Shown: positions 41,494 through 50,958, numbered from the stretch's first letter. The stretch is 64,000 nt of DNA from Candidatus Gastranaerophilales bacterium (GCA_944324945.1 CALUYE010000002.1:351534-415533); one strand, 5' to 3'. Notes: generated by a model from the sequence alone, not told the origin. Program-made: numbers and translations.

Positions 41494-43908
41494 TTAATCC
41501 ACGGTTCTACAGAACAGCATTTTTCTTTGATTTTGTGCGTATGTACGCTCGGCTACTTGGTTAGATGTGTTACCTTCGATGGTGTGAACCGTGCCGTCTT
41601 CATCAACGCCCGTTACAAGTCCGATATGCGAATATCTGCCGTTTGAATCACTGTAGAATAGTACAATGTCGCCTGCTTGAGCTTCATCTTGACTTACGGT
41701 TGCACCTGCTTTTTGTGCTGCGTCTGCTACATTTTGGCAGTACCATTTATTGCTTATATTTTTATACCAATCAGAAACATCTTCATAATTGCCTGAATTT
41801 TGCAATACGTATTGAACAAAAGCCGCACACCAGGGGGTTGATGATGAGCTTGCTCCGTTTAAGAATTTGTTAGCCGAGCCGTCTGATTCGTTGCATCCGA
41901 TAAAGCTGGTTGCAAAATCAAGTATATCTTGCGCATTTGTTAAAGAAAAACTATATTCTTTTGCTAAATTTGAAGCATTTTTTTCATCCAGCGTTTTTGA
42001 TAGTTCACTGACTTTTAATTGAGATGATGTTACTTTATCTTGTGCTTTTTGTTTTTCGTTTTCATAGTCTGATTGAGAAGTTTCAAATTCTTCTTTAGCT
42101 TTGCTTGATTCAACTTTTGATAATACTGAATTAAATTCATTTTTAGCGCTATTATATTCATTTTGCGCCTGTTGCTCTTTATTTTTTAATTCTTTATATT
42201 CATCGCTTGTTTTGATTTCATTTATTTGATTGTTAAGTTCAAGTTTTTGCTCGTTTAATTCATTTAATTTTTCTTTTATTAATTCTCTTTTTTCTCTAAG
42301 CTGTGCTTTTTGTTCGGAATCAAGTTCTGATTCGTCAACTTCATCAAGCTCTGTTTGAGCTTCAAGTAAGGCAGATATTTGAATATTAACCGATTCAATC
42401 TCGTTTTCGATTGAATTAATTGCGTTATCATAAGGCAAAAGCTGCGCTTTTATTTCATCAAGCGCTTCTTCTTTTGAATCCATGGTTTCTTTTGAAGCTT
42501 GCAATTCTTGCGCAAGGTTTGGATCTGTTTTTGATAATTCATTGTATAATTCGCTAAATTGCGCATCCTTAGCGCTTCTTGCTTCAAATACGGCACCTTT
42601 TGTTGAATTGTGATTATAAGCTTCTAAAAGCTCTTCAACGCTTAAATCAAGCTCGTCTTTCGCTTCATCAAGATTTTTTTGCATTTGCTCTTGAGTAACT
42701 TCTTTAGCAACCGATGAATTGTTAATTACACCCGAAGCACTGCTTAAGGGTTTTCCTGACGATGTTGTCGGATAGACGTTTGATTGAATATTTTTCGGTT
42801 GTTCTTCCAAAGGAAGTGCATTTAATTTTTCCTGTTCTTCCTTAAAGAGTTCCTGCTTTAATTTTGCGATTTGTTCTTCCGTTTTTTTAAGTTCAGCGTC
42901 TGCATTTTTAATGCTTTCTTGTATTTTTGAAACAAGTTCTTCTTTAATATCGGCTAAATTTTGTCTTGCGTTTTGAAGGTTTTCAAGCGCAGCATTTATT
43001 GTTTCGTCTTGAATTGATTTAATTTGTTCTTCAAGTTCGTTTTGTTTTTCCTTAAAAAGTTCAAGTTTTTCTTCTTCTTTTGGCTTTTGCTCTTCAAGAG
43101 ATTCAAGTTTTTCCTGAAGAGTTTCAAGAATTGTTTCTTCGTTTGTTTTTCTTGCCTGTGCATTTGCTTTTAAAGATTCAAGGTTAGAAATTCTTGATCT
43201 TATTTTTGCTTCCTGTGAATCATTATCGCAAGATGATAACATCGATTGAAGCGAAGAAATTTGAGATTCATAAGAACTAATTTCGCTGTCAAGAGAAGAA
43301 ATGGCACTTTCCTGTGCGGATATTTGAGACTCTGTATCTGTTATTTGCTGTGTAATATAAGCAATTGTTGCTTCTTGTTCCATTATATTTAAATTATTTT
43401 CTTCAATGGAATCATAAAGCGCCATAATCTCAGGGTTATTGGATTCATCAAGCGCTTTTAAATATTCATCCTGTGCATCATTTAAACTGTTTTGCGCAGC
43501 TGCAACTTCAGGGTGTTCGCCATTAAATACCGCATTTAAATCTTCTTTATTTTTTGAAATGTCTGAAATTATTTCATTTCTTGTGTTTTCAAGGCTTTCT
43601 AAGCGTGTATTGTCGTATGAATAAGTATTATCATATTCATTTATCGTCGCTTTAGTTTGTTTTATTTCATTATCATATTCACTATATAATGTCGACAAAT
43701 CTTCGATATTTGTCGCGCAAAGCTCATTTTGTGCCTGAGATAGCCCGTTAATTAAATCGGCATCATTCATTAAACCCGATAATGAATTATCTTCATCGTA
43801 AGAAAAAAGAAGTTTGTTTTGGGAATCTTCTTCCAATCTGCGCTTAATTTCAGCATTGGGGTCTTTATATGCGTATATACCTTCCGTTATTTTTTTTACG
43901 TCTGTCAT
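41494..43908 (-). CDS. Large coiled-coil protein with C-terminal CHAP domain
   Basis: The 804-residue protein has about 640 residues of nearly continuous coiled coil (Glu/Gln/Lys/Ser-rich heptads such as QISAQESAISSLDSEISSY) and a C-terminal CHAP amidase/endopeptidase domain. The catalytic Cys is in TPWCAAFVQYVL, the His in YSHIGLVTGV, and the polar residue in IEGNTS. CHAP enzymes cut peptidoglycan or glutathionylspermidine. No signal peptide is seen (start MTDVKKITEGIYAYKD), so export would need a non-Sec route, or it acts inside the cell. AAAAGGTG precedes the ATG. Confidence 0.8.
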   Translation of the reverse strand: MTDVKKITEGIYAYKDPNAEIKRRLEEDSQNKLLFSYDEDNSLSGLMNDADLINGLSQAQNELCATNIEDLSTLYSEYDNEIKQTKATINEYDNTYSYDNTRLESLENTRNEIISDISKNKEDLNAVFNGEHPEVAAAQNSLNDAQDEYLKALDESNNPEIMALYDSIEENNLNIMEQEATIAYITQQITDTESQISAQESAISSLDSEISSYESQISSLQSMLSSCDNDSQEAKIRSRISNLESLKANAQARKTNEETILETLQEKLESLEEQKPKEEEKLELFKEKQNELEEQIKSIQDETINAALENLQNARQNLADIKEELVSKIQESIKNADAELKKTEEQIAKLKQELFKEEQEKLNALPLEEQPKNIQSNVYPTTSSGKPLSSASGVINNSSVAKEVTQEQMQKNLDEAKDELDLSVEELLEAYNHNSTKGAVFEARSAKDAQFSELYNELSKTDPNLAQELQASKETMDSKEEALDEIKAQLLPYDNAINSIENEIESVNIQISALLEAQTELDEVDESELDSEQKAQLREKRELIKEKLNELNEQKLELNNQINEIKTSDEYKELKNKEQQAQNEYNSAKNEFNSVLSKVESSKAKEEFETSQSDYENEKQKAQDKVTSSQLKVSELSKTLDEKNASNLAKEYSFSLTNAQDILDFATSFIGCNESDGSANKFLNGASSSSTPWCAAFVQYVLQNSGNYEDVSDWYKNISNKWYCQNVADAAQKAGATVSQDEAQAGDIVLFYSDSNGRYSHIGLVTGVDEDGTVHTIEGNTSNQVAERTYAQNQRKMLFCRTVD

Positions 43909-43995
43909 TACACACCTTTTGATACTACCTACATATTTATTTACGGCAATATTTTAAAAAAATTTAGAATTTTGTTAAGATATGTAAAAAGAAAT

Positions 43996-44865
43996 TTATT
44001 TAATTAAATCGAAAATATACGGTTTAATATCAACATTGATTTTATTTAATTTTTCATAGTTTGACGAAATTTTATGTCTGAAATTTGAAGATATTAAAAT
44101 CAAATTTGTAATGTCATACACGGGTTTTTTTATATTAAAAAATACTTCATAATATATTTTATTTGAGGTTTCGCCATTATAAATATCAATAAAATCAAAC
44201 ATTTTTTTATAATTATCAATTGTTTTTAGGATTAATTTATTTTTTTTATTAAAAATATCCCTGCTTGAAGGGAGATTTGAAACAAAAATTCCTTTCTTTT
44301 TTAATTTTGATTTAATTAAATTTAAATATTCAACTTCAAAAATTCTATTATCAACTCCATAGTTATTCGCAATATCAACAACAATTAAATCGTATTTTTT
44401 CTTTGTTGTTTTAAGATAAATTATGGCATCTTGAAGATAAAAGTTTGTTTTACTGTTTAATTGAAAATCAAAATATTCTATTGCTAAAGGATAAATATTT
44501 TCATCAATATCAACTATATCAACACGATTTATTTTATCGAACAATTGAAAATACTGTTTAATTATAATCCCTGAACCTAAACCTATTAATAAAATATCTT
44601 TGATATTTTTATTCATCAAATAAGGAATTAAAAAATAATTAATATAAGGAAGATTGCCGCGGTAATGTTTTGAATTAATACAGCCTGCCTGATAGGTGTC
44701 TGAAAATTTTATAAATCTTCCGAAATTGTTTTCAACAACATAAATATCATGAAAAATCGACTCCTTTTTAAAAAGAATTTTTTCCTTAATTTTTATTTTG
44801 TTGATTTTATTGCATAGTGTTTTGTCGGGTTCGTGAAGTTGTAAATCCTGCGGGTTTATGGTCAT
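43996..44865 (-). CDS. Spermidine synthase-like class I methyltransferase-fold protein
   Basis: The 289-residue protein has the Rossmann core of spermidine synthases: ILLIGLGSGIIIKQYF (nucleotide-binding glycine loop), VDIVDIDENIYPLA, then YDLIVVDIANN. However, the canonical GGGDGG loop reads GLGSG and the catalytic Asp region of aminopropyltransferases is not obvious, so it may be a related methyltransferase. A leaderless promoter directs it. It is divergent from the ROK kinase gene. Function uncertain. Confidence 0.7.
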   Translation of the reverse strand: MTINPQDLQLHEPDKTLCNKINKIKIKEKILFKKESIFHDIYVVENNFGRFIKFSDTYQAGCINSKHYRGNLPYINYFLIPYLMNKNIKDILLIGLGSGIIIKQYFQLFDKINRVDIVDIDENIYPLAIEYFDFQLNSKTNFYLQDAIIYLKTTKKKYDLIVVDIANNYGVDNRIFEVEYLNLIKSKLKKKGIFVSNLPSSRDIFNKKNKLILKTIDNYKKMFDFIDIYNGETSNKIYYEVFFNIKKPVYDITNLILISSNFRHKISSNYEKLNKINVDIKPYIFDLIK

Positions 44866-44870
44866 AAAAT

Positions 44871-44914
44871 AATTTTATCACGGATATTAAAAATAATCTT
44901 TTTGTGATAAAATT
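44871..44914. promoter_or_regulatory. Symmetric divergent promoter of spermidine-synthase-like and ROK genes
   Basis: AATTTTATCAC (44871-44881) and its exact complement GTGATAAAATT (44904-44914) form an 11-bp inverted repeat with a 22-bp spacer. Each arm contains a TAAAAT -10 pointing outwards: the left arm ends 6 nt before the minus-strand ATG (leaderless), the right arm gives glcK a leader of about 28 nt with AAGGAG. Confidence 0.55.
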
Positions 44915-44946
44915 TTAACCATAGTAACTATTTTAAGGAGTATGAA

Positions 44947-45900
44947 ATGAAAAAATACAGAGTCGGGATTGATGTAGGCGGAACAAATATTAAAATCGCA
45001 CTTGTGGATTTGGACGGAAAAATTGTATATAATGCAACAACCCCGACAAGAGCCGAAATGGGATATGAAGCAGGTATTAATAATATCAAACAGGCAATAA
45101 AAGATTTGATGCAGGAAACCAAAGAAACCCCGCAAACAATTGAAGCAATAGGCTTTGGTTTACCGGGACAGATTGATTATAAAGAAGGTATAGTAAAAAA
45201 TCTTCCAAATATCCCCGGTTGGGTTAACGTTCCTTTAGCTAAAATAATAGAAGACGAATTTCAAATTAAAACAAAACTTGATAACGATGTAAGATGTGCG
45301 GCATTAGGAGAGCTAAACTTTGGCGCAGGTAAAGGATGTGAAAATTTAATTTGTATTACAATCGGAACAGGTATAGGTTCGGGTATTGTCTTAAATCATA
45401 AACTTGTAAGAGGTTCTTCAAACGCAGCAGGTGAAATCGGACATATTAAAATGCAAATGCAAAACGGACCTTTGTGCGGATGTGGAGACTATGGCTGTCT
45501 TGAAGCTTTTGCATCAGGTCCTGCAATCGTTACAATGGCAAGAGAATACATAAGCGGCGGAAAATCCGCAAAATTTAAAGAAATGGCGCCCGATGGCGTT
45601 ATAACTCCTTATATAGTTGCTCAAGCCGCTCTTCAGGGAGATGCCGTTTCAATTCAAATATTTAAACAAATGGGTAAAATCATAGGTACAGCTCTTGCCT
45701 CGGTTGTCAATCTGCTAAACCCCGAAAAAATCATTATCGGAGGCGGTGTTGCAGATGCGGGTGAAATCTTACTTGAGCCCATAAGAAAAACAATTTTAGA
45801 CAGAGCCATGCCGATTCAAGCGCAAAGTGTTAAAATTGTACCTGCGCAGCTTGCAAATACAGCAGGCGTAATCGGCGCAAGTCTGTTAATCAACAGTTAA
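44947..45900 (+). CDS. ROK-family glucokinase
   Basis: ROK kinases phosphorylate glucose or related hexoses with ATP. The 317-residue product has the N-terminal phosphate loop GIDVGGTNIKIAL, the catalytic-Asp region KLDNDVRCAALGE, the ROK zinc motif GPLCGCGDYGCLEAFASG (Cys residues plus His in EIGHIKM) and the C-terminal IIIGGGVADAG. Size fits bacterial glucokinase GlkA/GlcK. The hexose specificity is inferred. AAGGAG lies upstream. Confidence 0.9.
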   Translation: MKKYRVGIDVGGTNIKIALVDLDGKIVYNATTPTRAEMGYEAGINNIKQAIKDLMQETKETPQTIEAIGFGLPGQIDYKEGIVKNLPNIPGWVNVPLAKIIEDEFQIKTKLDNDVRCAALGELNFGAGKGCENLICITIGTGIGSGIVLNHKLVRGSSNAAGEIGHIKMQMQNGPLCGCGDYGCLEAFASGPAIVTMAREYISGGKSAKFKEMAPDGVITPYIVAQAALQGDAVSIQIFKQMGKIIGTALASVVNLLNPEKIIIGGGVADAGEILLEPIRKTILDRAMPIQAQSVKIVPAQLANTAGVIGASLLINS

Positions 45901-45913
45901 ATAAAGGTTTAAA

Positions 45914-46906
45914 ATGCCTATAGAATTTTTCTGGGGTGATGAAGATTACCTAATTGAAAAAGAAACAGATAAAATAAAAAACAATGTTTTAAAAGGGGAT
46001 ATCAACGAACTTAACTTTAGAGTTGTTGATAATCCTTCTTTTTCTTTGTTTTCCGAAGTCTTAAGAACAAACGCAATGATGTTCGGGGATGTTGTTATTG
46101 TAATTAAATGCGCAAAATATTTCCTTGAATCAAAACAAAAAGAAAAGCTTGACGAAAAACAAACAAAAGAATTAATTGACGCCTTTAACTCAATTTCAGA
46201 CAGGGTTCATATAATTTTAATTTGCCCTACTCCAAAAGGCGAAAAGAAAAAACCCGACAGCAGAAAAAAACTCTACAAAGAATTGATAAAAATTACAAAA
46301 CCAAAGGAGTTTCCTTCATTTAAAAGTTATGAAGAATATAAAATTATTCCTTATGTAAAATCAATGGCAAAAGAATTAGATCTTACAATAAATAACGAAG
46401 AATGTGTTTTATTAATTCAAACAATAGGAACATCTTTAAGAGATATTTCAATTCAACTTGAAAAATTAAAACTGTATGCGCATCCTGAAAAAATAATCAC
46501 AAAAGAAATGATAAAAGAAGTTGTTTCATCAAACAGTGATATTTTTAATATTGTTGATTTAATTTTAAATAAAAGGTATGTGGATGGCTTAAATATGCTG
46601 TCGCAAATTTTACAAAAAGAACATTATTTACCAATACTTGCTTTTATTCAAACAACTTTTTCAAACCTTGTTAAATTAAAAGTTTATTCAAAAAAAATGA
46701 AAAGCTGGGATTTAGCTGCTAAATTAAACCAAAATGAATTTGTCGTAAAGAAAAATCTTGAAAAAATATCAAAAATTCCTCTTGAAGAATTAATAAGATT
46801 AAAAATCAATTTAACAAAAGCAGAGTACAATTTAAAATCAGGCACAATTAAAGACCCTATCTGTGCGCTTGAACTTGCATTTGTTGAAGGAGGGAATGAT
46901 GATTAA
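45914..46906 (+). CDS. holA: DNA polymerase III subunit delta
   Basis: Delta opens the sliding clamp in the clamp loader complex. The 330-residue product has the delta N-terminal region (FFWGDEDYLIEKETDKI; IVIKCAKYF), and the C-terminal collar (FNIVDLILNKRYVDGLNMLSQ). Length is typical. It ends 8 bp inside the holB start, so the two clamp-loader genes are coupled. AAAGG lies upstream. Confidence 0.88.
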   Translation: MPIEFFWGDEDYLIEKETDKIKNNVLKGDINELNFRVVDNPSFSLFSEVLRTNAMMFGDVVIVIKCAKYFLESKQKEKLDEKQTKELIDAFNSISDRVHIILICPTPKGEKKKPDSRKKLYKELIKITKPKEFPSFKSYEEYKIIPYVKSMAKELDLTINNEECVLLIQTIGTSLRDISIQLEKLKLYAHPEKIITKEMIKEVVSSNSDIFNIVDLILNKRYVDGLNMLSQILQKEHYLPILAFIQTTFSNLVKLKVYSKKMKSWDLAAKLNQNEFVVKKNLEKISKIPLEELIRLKINLTKAEYNLKSGTIKDPICALELAFVEGGNDD

Positions 46907-47843
46907 TAAAAATTTCGAAAAAAGATTCCCTTTTGCTTATAAATATTTTTCAAACCTTTTAAATCTGTCTAAAGAAAATAAAAAATCTTTTCCGCAGGCA
47001 TTGATTTTTGAAGGAGAAGATACAATAGGTCAATACCTTTTTGCTCTTGAACTTGCAAGAAATTTAAACTGTTTATTGAATCAAGATAATGATTGCACCT
47101 GCACAAATTGTAAATGGATTAAAAATCATACCCATCCTGCAATTAATAATGTTTCTCAACTCCACTTTAAGCCGGAAGGAGACGAAACAAAAACGGTAAT
47201 ATCCGTCAAACAGGCTCTTGAAATAGAAAAAAGTCTTTTATTATCAAGCGATTATCATAGATTTTTTATTTTTTTCTCGTCTCAAAATAAACCCCTAACA
47301 CAAGAGGAATGTTTGGAATTTGATAGTTTTAACTACAGCAATAATATTGATTACAGTATTGAACCACTGAATTTAAAAACTTTTCACCCGACAACGCCAA
47401 ATGCGCTTTTAAAATCAATCGAAGAACCTCCCAAAAACACGACTTTTGTTTTTTTAACAAAATCAAAAGAAAATATTCTTCAAACAATTGTTTCAAGATG
47501 TCTAGCTTTTAAATTATCAGGTACAAGAAAAAAGATTGATTATAGCAATATTTTTGAATTTATTAAAATTTATCCCGATATAAATTACGATAATGCTTTT
47601 GATATTTCGTCAAATTTATACGATTTTCTATCGGACTGCGAAAAAGAGCTTGATGATATATTAAATGAATTTTTGGAATTTTTAAAAGATATGTTAAAAA
47701 ATAATTTATCAAACCAATCTTTAATTTTAAAAATTAAAAACGATATTAATCTTATAAACAATGCGCTTAAAATGAAAGAAGCAAGCATTCAGGATAAAAT
47801 AATCCTTGAAACACTGTTTCTTCAAATAGCAAGAGGATATTAA
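46899..47843 (+). CDS. holB: DNA polymerase III subunit delta prime
   Basis: Delta prime is the stator of the clamp loader. The product has a degenerate P-loop (FEGEDTIGQYLFA), as expected for delta prime, a Cys-rich zinc module (CLLNQDNDCTCTNC near 45), SIEEPPKNTTFVFLT and the SRC sensor motif (TIVSRCLAF). AAGGAGGG at 46887-46894 is followed by ATG 46896 and ATG 46899; I use 46899, giving better spacing. An insertion near residue 115 (QNKPLTQEECLEFDSFNYS) separates the normal core. Confidence 0.85.
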   Translation: MINKNFEKRFPFAYKYFSNLLNLSKENKKSFPQALIFEGEDTIGQYLFALELARNLNCLLNQDNDCTCTNCKWIKNHTHPAINNVSQLHFKPEGDETKTVISVKQALEIEKSLLLSSDYHRFFIFFSSQNKPLTQEECLEFDSFNYSNNIDYSIEPLNLKTFHPTTPNALLKSIEEPPKNTTFVFLTKSKENILQTIVSRCLAFKLSGTRKKIDYSNIFEFIKIYPDINYDNAFDISSNLYDFLSDCEKELDDILNEFLEFLKDMLKNNLSNQSLILKIKNDINLINNALKMKEASIQDKIILETLFLQIARGY

Positions 47844-47846
47844 CTT

Positions 47847-48836
47847 ATGCAAAAACCAATTACAGCTATTTCAATCCCGACAGGAATCGGAGCGGATATT
47901 GGAGGATACGCAGGAGATTTTGGCTATATTGCAAGAGAGTTTTCAAAATACTTTCATTTAATAATAAATCCAAACGCGGTAAACGGCGGAATATTGAGCG
48001 CTATAAATTACGATATGAGCTATCTTGAAGGATATTTATTTGATGAATTTTTTAAAGGAAATATCGGTATAATCCCAAAAAAACCTTACGAAACCAATAA
48101 AATCGGGGTTATTTTCGATTGCGAAATACCGAAAAATATTCTAAACGTTCATCTAAATACCATAAACGCTCTAAAAATTGTTCAGGGGATGAATATTTGC
48201 GATATTGAATATACAAAACATCCCGTTGGGGTTGAAATAAAAATTGAAAATAATATTTCATCAGGTTCAATTAAAAATCCTGATGCTTTAATTGATGCGG
48301 CAAACAGACTTTTAAACAAAGGATGCGAAGCAATTGCAGTTGTATGCTATTTCGGATGCGATTGCGAAGATGAAAACTATTCAAACGCTCAAGGAATTGA
48401 CCCTATAGGGGGAATCGAAGCGGTTATTTCTCATTTAATTACAAAAAAATATAAAATCCCTTGTGCACATTCTCCCGCATTTTTTGATATTGATATATCT
48501 CAAAAGCTTGAGCATCCAAAAGTTTCATCAGAGCTTATAAGTTCTACTTATCTGCCTTGCGTTATTCAGGGGTTAAGTATAGCGCCATATATTGTTGATT
48601 TTAATCATAAAGATGCAATTACATACAAAAATGTTGATTATTTAATAATTCCGTATGATGCAACAGGAAGCATTGCCGTGCTATCATCAATAGAAAATAG
48701 CGTTAAAATAGCAGCAGTAAAAAATAAAACAGTGCTTGACGTTACTTTTGAAAAATTAAATTATAAACCCTGTTTTATTTTTGAAAATTATTTTGATTGT
48801 TTAGATAAACTAAAAGGAATATTAAATGAAAAATAA
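47847..48836 (+). CDS. DUF3326 family protein
   Basis: The 329-residue protein matches DUF3326, conserved in cyanobacteria and plants but of unknown function. Diagnostic segments are IPTGIGADIGGYAGDFG at the N-terminus, IINPNAVNGGILSAINYD, YLEGYLFDEFFKG, then VVCYFGCD and IDPIGGIEAVISHLI. The cytosolic protein has several Cys and His and could bind a metal or be an enzyme. It lies 3 bp after holB and overlaps the following pilin gene by 11 bp, so they may form one operon. It is a lineage marker. Confidence 0.85.
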   Translation: MQKPITAISIPTGIGADIGGYAGDFGYIAREFSKYFHLIINPNAVNGGILSAINYDMSYLEGYLFDEFFKGNIGIIPKKPYETNKIGVIFDCEIPKNILNVHLNTINALKIVQGMNICDIEYTKHPVGVEIKIENNISSGSIKNPDALIDAANRLLNKGCEAIAVVCYFGCDCEDENYSNAQGIDPIGGIEAVISHLITKKYKIPCAHSPAFFDIDISQKLEHPKVSSELISSTYLPCVIQGLSIAPYIVDFNHKDAITYKNVDYLIIPYDATGSIAVLSSIENSVKIAAVKNKTVLDVTFEKLNYKPCFIFENYFDCLDKLKGILNEK

Positions 48837-50058
48837 AAGAGCTTTTACATTAACCGAAATAGTAGTCGCAATGATTATTGTAATGATTATTTCAGCAATT
48901 ATCGTACCTAATTTTAAACCGAAAATTCAAAAATTAAGATTCTATGCTTATGCAACAATAATGAATATCCAAAAAGGCAACTCAGCAGTTATGGAAAGGT
49001 ATTTAACTCTTTTAACACCGACCACAAATTCTTCTTCATGTGCAGCCTCAAAATATAGTGTCGGCTGTAAATCTTGCAGCGGAGATAACTGTACTGCATG
49101 TTATCCAGATTATGAACTTGATGATTATACGGCAGGCGGCACAACAAGAAAAGTATGTTCATATAAAGAAACAGGAACTGTTTCATTTATAGCAATTGCA
49201 GCAGGATATGACGGTTATTGCTTAAGGTTAGCAGATAACTTTACCCTAAAACAAGCAGCAGAATGCAAACAAAAATCAGCCGGAGATGAAACGGTTAATA
49301 TGGTATTTGCAAACGGTTCAACCCTTCAAGGTTTATCAACTCCCTGGATTAAACCATACACAGACTCGGAAGTTCAGTTTAAAAATATAGTTCTTGATAT
49401 TGACGGCGAAAAAGGTGCAAATAAAGTCTGGGTTGATAGAGTTCCTTTAAGAATATATGCAGGAGACATATCAAACGGCACGGTTATGCCTGTAAGCTGT
49501 AAACAGGGTGAAGATGTTTTTTATAACGGAGATACAAAAGTTACCCTTACAACTTCGCAAATGAACCCTTATTGTAAACAAAAATTTGACGCATCGGGTG
49601 CATGGGCAAATAAAAATTTCATGCTTGACGATCAGGTTGTTTCATTTGACGTATACAGATTGGAATCAACCGATGAAAATGCCGTAGGAAAATTAGTTTT
49701 CGGCCCCACATCCCTGATGCGCGCAAATTGTTCAGGATATGGCGATACGGGAATGTTCCACAAAAAAATCTGCGCATCATACACGGATGACTCTAATGAA
49801 GATGCAACAAACAAAAAAGGCTACAGAATAGATAAAAAATGCATTACAAAAAGACAATGTAATGACTGTTGGAAAGATTCAGGAAATAATATCTGTCCAA
49901 GAAACGATGATGGCGGCGATGTATCGAATTATGAAGACTGCATGAAAATAAGAGATGCATACAATCCTGAAGATATAAGCTGTTTTATGCTTCCGCATAA
50001 ACCCTCAGTCGGCGCAAGCTTCATGGTAGATGGTATAATGGATAGTATAGATATGTAG
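48826..50058 (+). CDS. Cysteine-rich type IV prepilin-like protein
   Basis: The 410-residue product begins MKNKRAFTLTEIVVAMIIVM, a prepilin signal with Ala at -1 and Glu at +5, followed by one hydrophobic helix. The mature domain contains about 20 cysteines. The first cluster (CKSCSGDNCTACYPDYEL, then a further Cys) resembles furin-like/growth-factor-receptor cysteine repeats. The C-terminus has RQCNDCWKD and paired cysteines. It is probably an exported, disulfide-stabilised minor pilin or adhesin. It overlaps the DUF3326 gene by 11 bp. Confidence 0.8.
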   Translation: MKNKRAFTLTEIVVAMIIVMIISAIIVPNFKPKIQKLRFYAYATIMNIQKGNSAVMERYLTLLTPTTNSSSCAASKYSVGCKSCSGDNCTACYPDYELDDYTAGGTTRKVCSYKETGTVSFIAIAAGYDGYCLRLADNFTLKQAAECKQKSAGDETVNMVFANGSTLQGLSTPWIKPYTDSEVQFKNIVLDIDGEKGANKVWVDRVPLRIYAGDISNGTVMPVSCKQGEDVFYNGDTKVTLTTSQMNPYCKQKFDASGAWANKNFMLDDQVVSFDVYRLESTDENAVGKLVFGPTSLMRANCSGYGDTGMFHKKICASYTDDSNEDATNKKGYRIDKKCITKRQCNDCWKDSGNNICPRNDDGGDVSNYEDCMKIRDAYNPEDISCFMLPHKPSVGASFMVDGIMDSIDM

Positions 50059-50116
50059 CTTGCAAAAAATAAGATAAACATATAAAATAAATAAGATAAA
50101 ATATAGGAAAAATAAA

Positions 50117-50350
50117 ATGAGTATAGCGTTATTATATTTGTTGATTATGTTATTTATGATTTCATCATGGGCGTTTGTATTTTTAGCGGTTTATTTTATT
50201 CCCGTTATTGTGGCATATGTAAGAAAACACAATAACACTTTAGCAATTACAATTATGACCGTGTTTTTAGGATGGACGTTCTTTGGCTGGCTTGCAGCTC
50301 TTTTATGGGCACTGAATTCAGATATTCAAGGAAACGACGAAGAAGATTAA
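50117..50350 (+). CDS. Superinfection-immunity-family small membrane protein
   Basis: The 77-residue protein has two hydrophobic helices and the pattern YFIPVIVAYVRKHNN then FLGWTFFGWLAALLWAL, matching the Imm_superinfect (PF14373-type) family. That family name comes from a phage T4-like protein, but most bacterial members are of unknown function. AGGAAAAATAAAATG supports the start. Its last four bases overlap the convergent tsaB gene. Confidence 0.75.
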   Translation: MSIALLYLLIMLFMISSWAFVFLAVYFIPVIVAYVRKHNNTLAITIMTVFLGWTFFGWLAALLWALNSDIQGNDEED

Positions 50351-50958
50351 AACACTGGCGGCGTTTGAATATAATTTGCTTTAACATTTAAATAATTAAA
50401 TTCATCTTTGTCTTTAGAATTTAAAAATTTTTCTTTTGCTAATTCTATCATTGAAATTGTTATATTTTTATCAATTTCTTCAAAGCATAGTGCGTTTTTA
50501 AATTTATCTTTTGAATTTATATCACAGACAACTTTTTTATCATTCAGCTGTTCATATGGAAAATTTTCTTTTTTTATAAGCTTAATTTCATCCTTTGTTC
50601 CTAAAAAATACATGTCTCTTCGGGCATCTGAAACGTAATAATCGCAATCGAATGCTTTTAATAAAATATTTGCGCAATCAAGAGAAACCAAAGGAATATT
50701 TAATTCTCCCGCTATTACTTTTGCAACAGTCAATGCCACTCTTATACCCGTAAAACTTCCGGGGCCTGAATTTACGCAGATAAAATCCAATTTATTTAAA
50801 GAAAAATTATTCTCTTTTATTATTTTTTTAATTTCCGAAATCAAATAAAGGCTGTGATAATTTTTATCTGACTTGATAATTTTATGAATTTTTTTATCAT
50901 CAAATTCAAAACCAAGATATGTGTTATTTAACGCGCAACATATAGCTAAGATATTCAT
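50347..50958 (-). CDS. tsaB: tRNA threonylcarbamoyladenosine biosynthesis protein TsaB
   Basis: TsaB is the non-catalytic partner of TsaD in t6A37 formation on tRNAs reading ANN codons. The 203-residue ASKHA-fold product has CVNSGPGSFTGIRVALTVAK (diagnostic core GPGSFTGIRV) and SDARRDMYFLG. It overlaps tsaE by four bases, so the pair is coupled. The catalytic partner TsaD is not in this window. Confidence 0.92.
   Translation of the reverse strand: MNILAICCALNNTYLGFEFDDKKIHKIIKSDKNYHSLYLISEIKKIIKENNFSLNKLDFICVNSGPGSFTGIRVALTVAKVIAGELNIPLVSLDCANILLKAFDCDYYVSDARRDMYFLGTKDEIKLIKKENFPYEQLNDKKVVCDINSKDKFKNALCFEEIDKNITISMIELAKEKFLNSKDKDEFNYLNVKANYIQTPPVF

Noticed and set aside
50117..50350. Superinfection-immunity protein as phage defence
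   Set aside because: The family name comes from one phage protein; the gene is alone among housekeeping genes, so a defence role is not supported.
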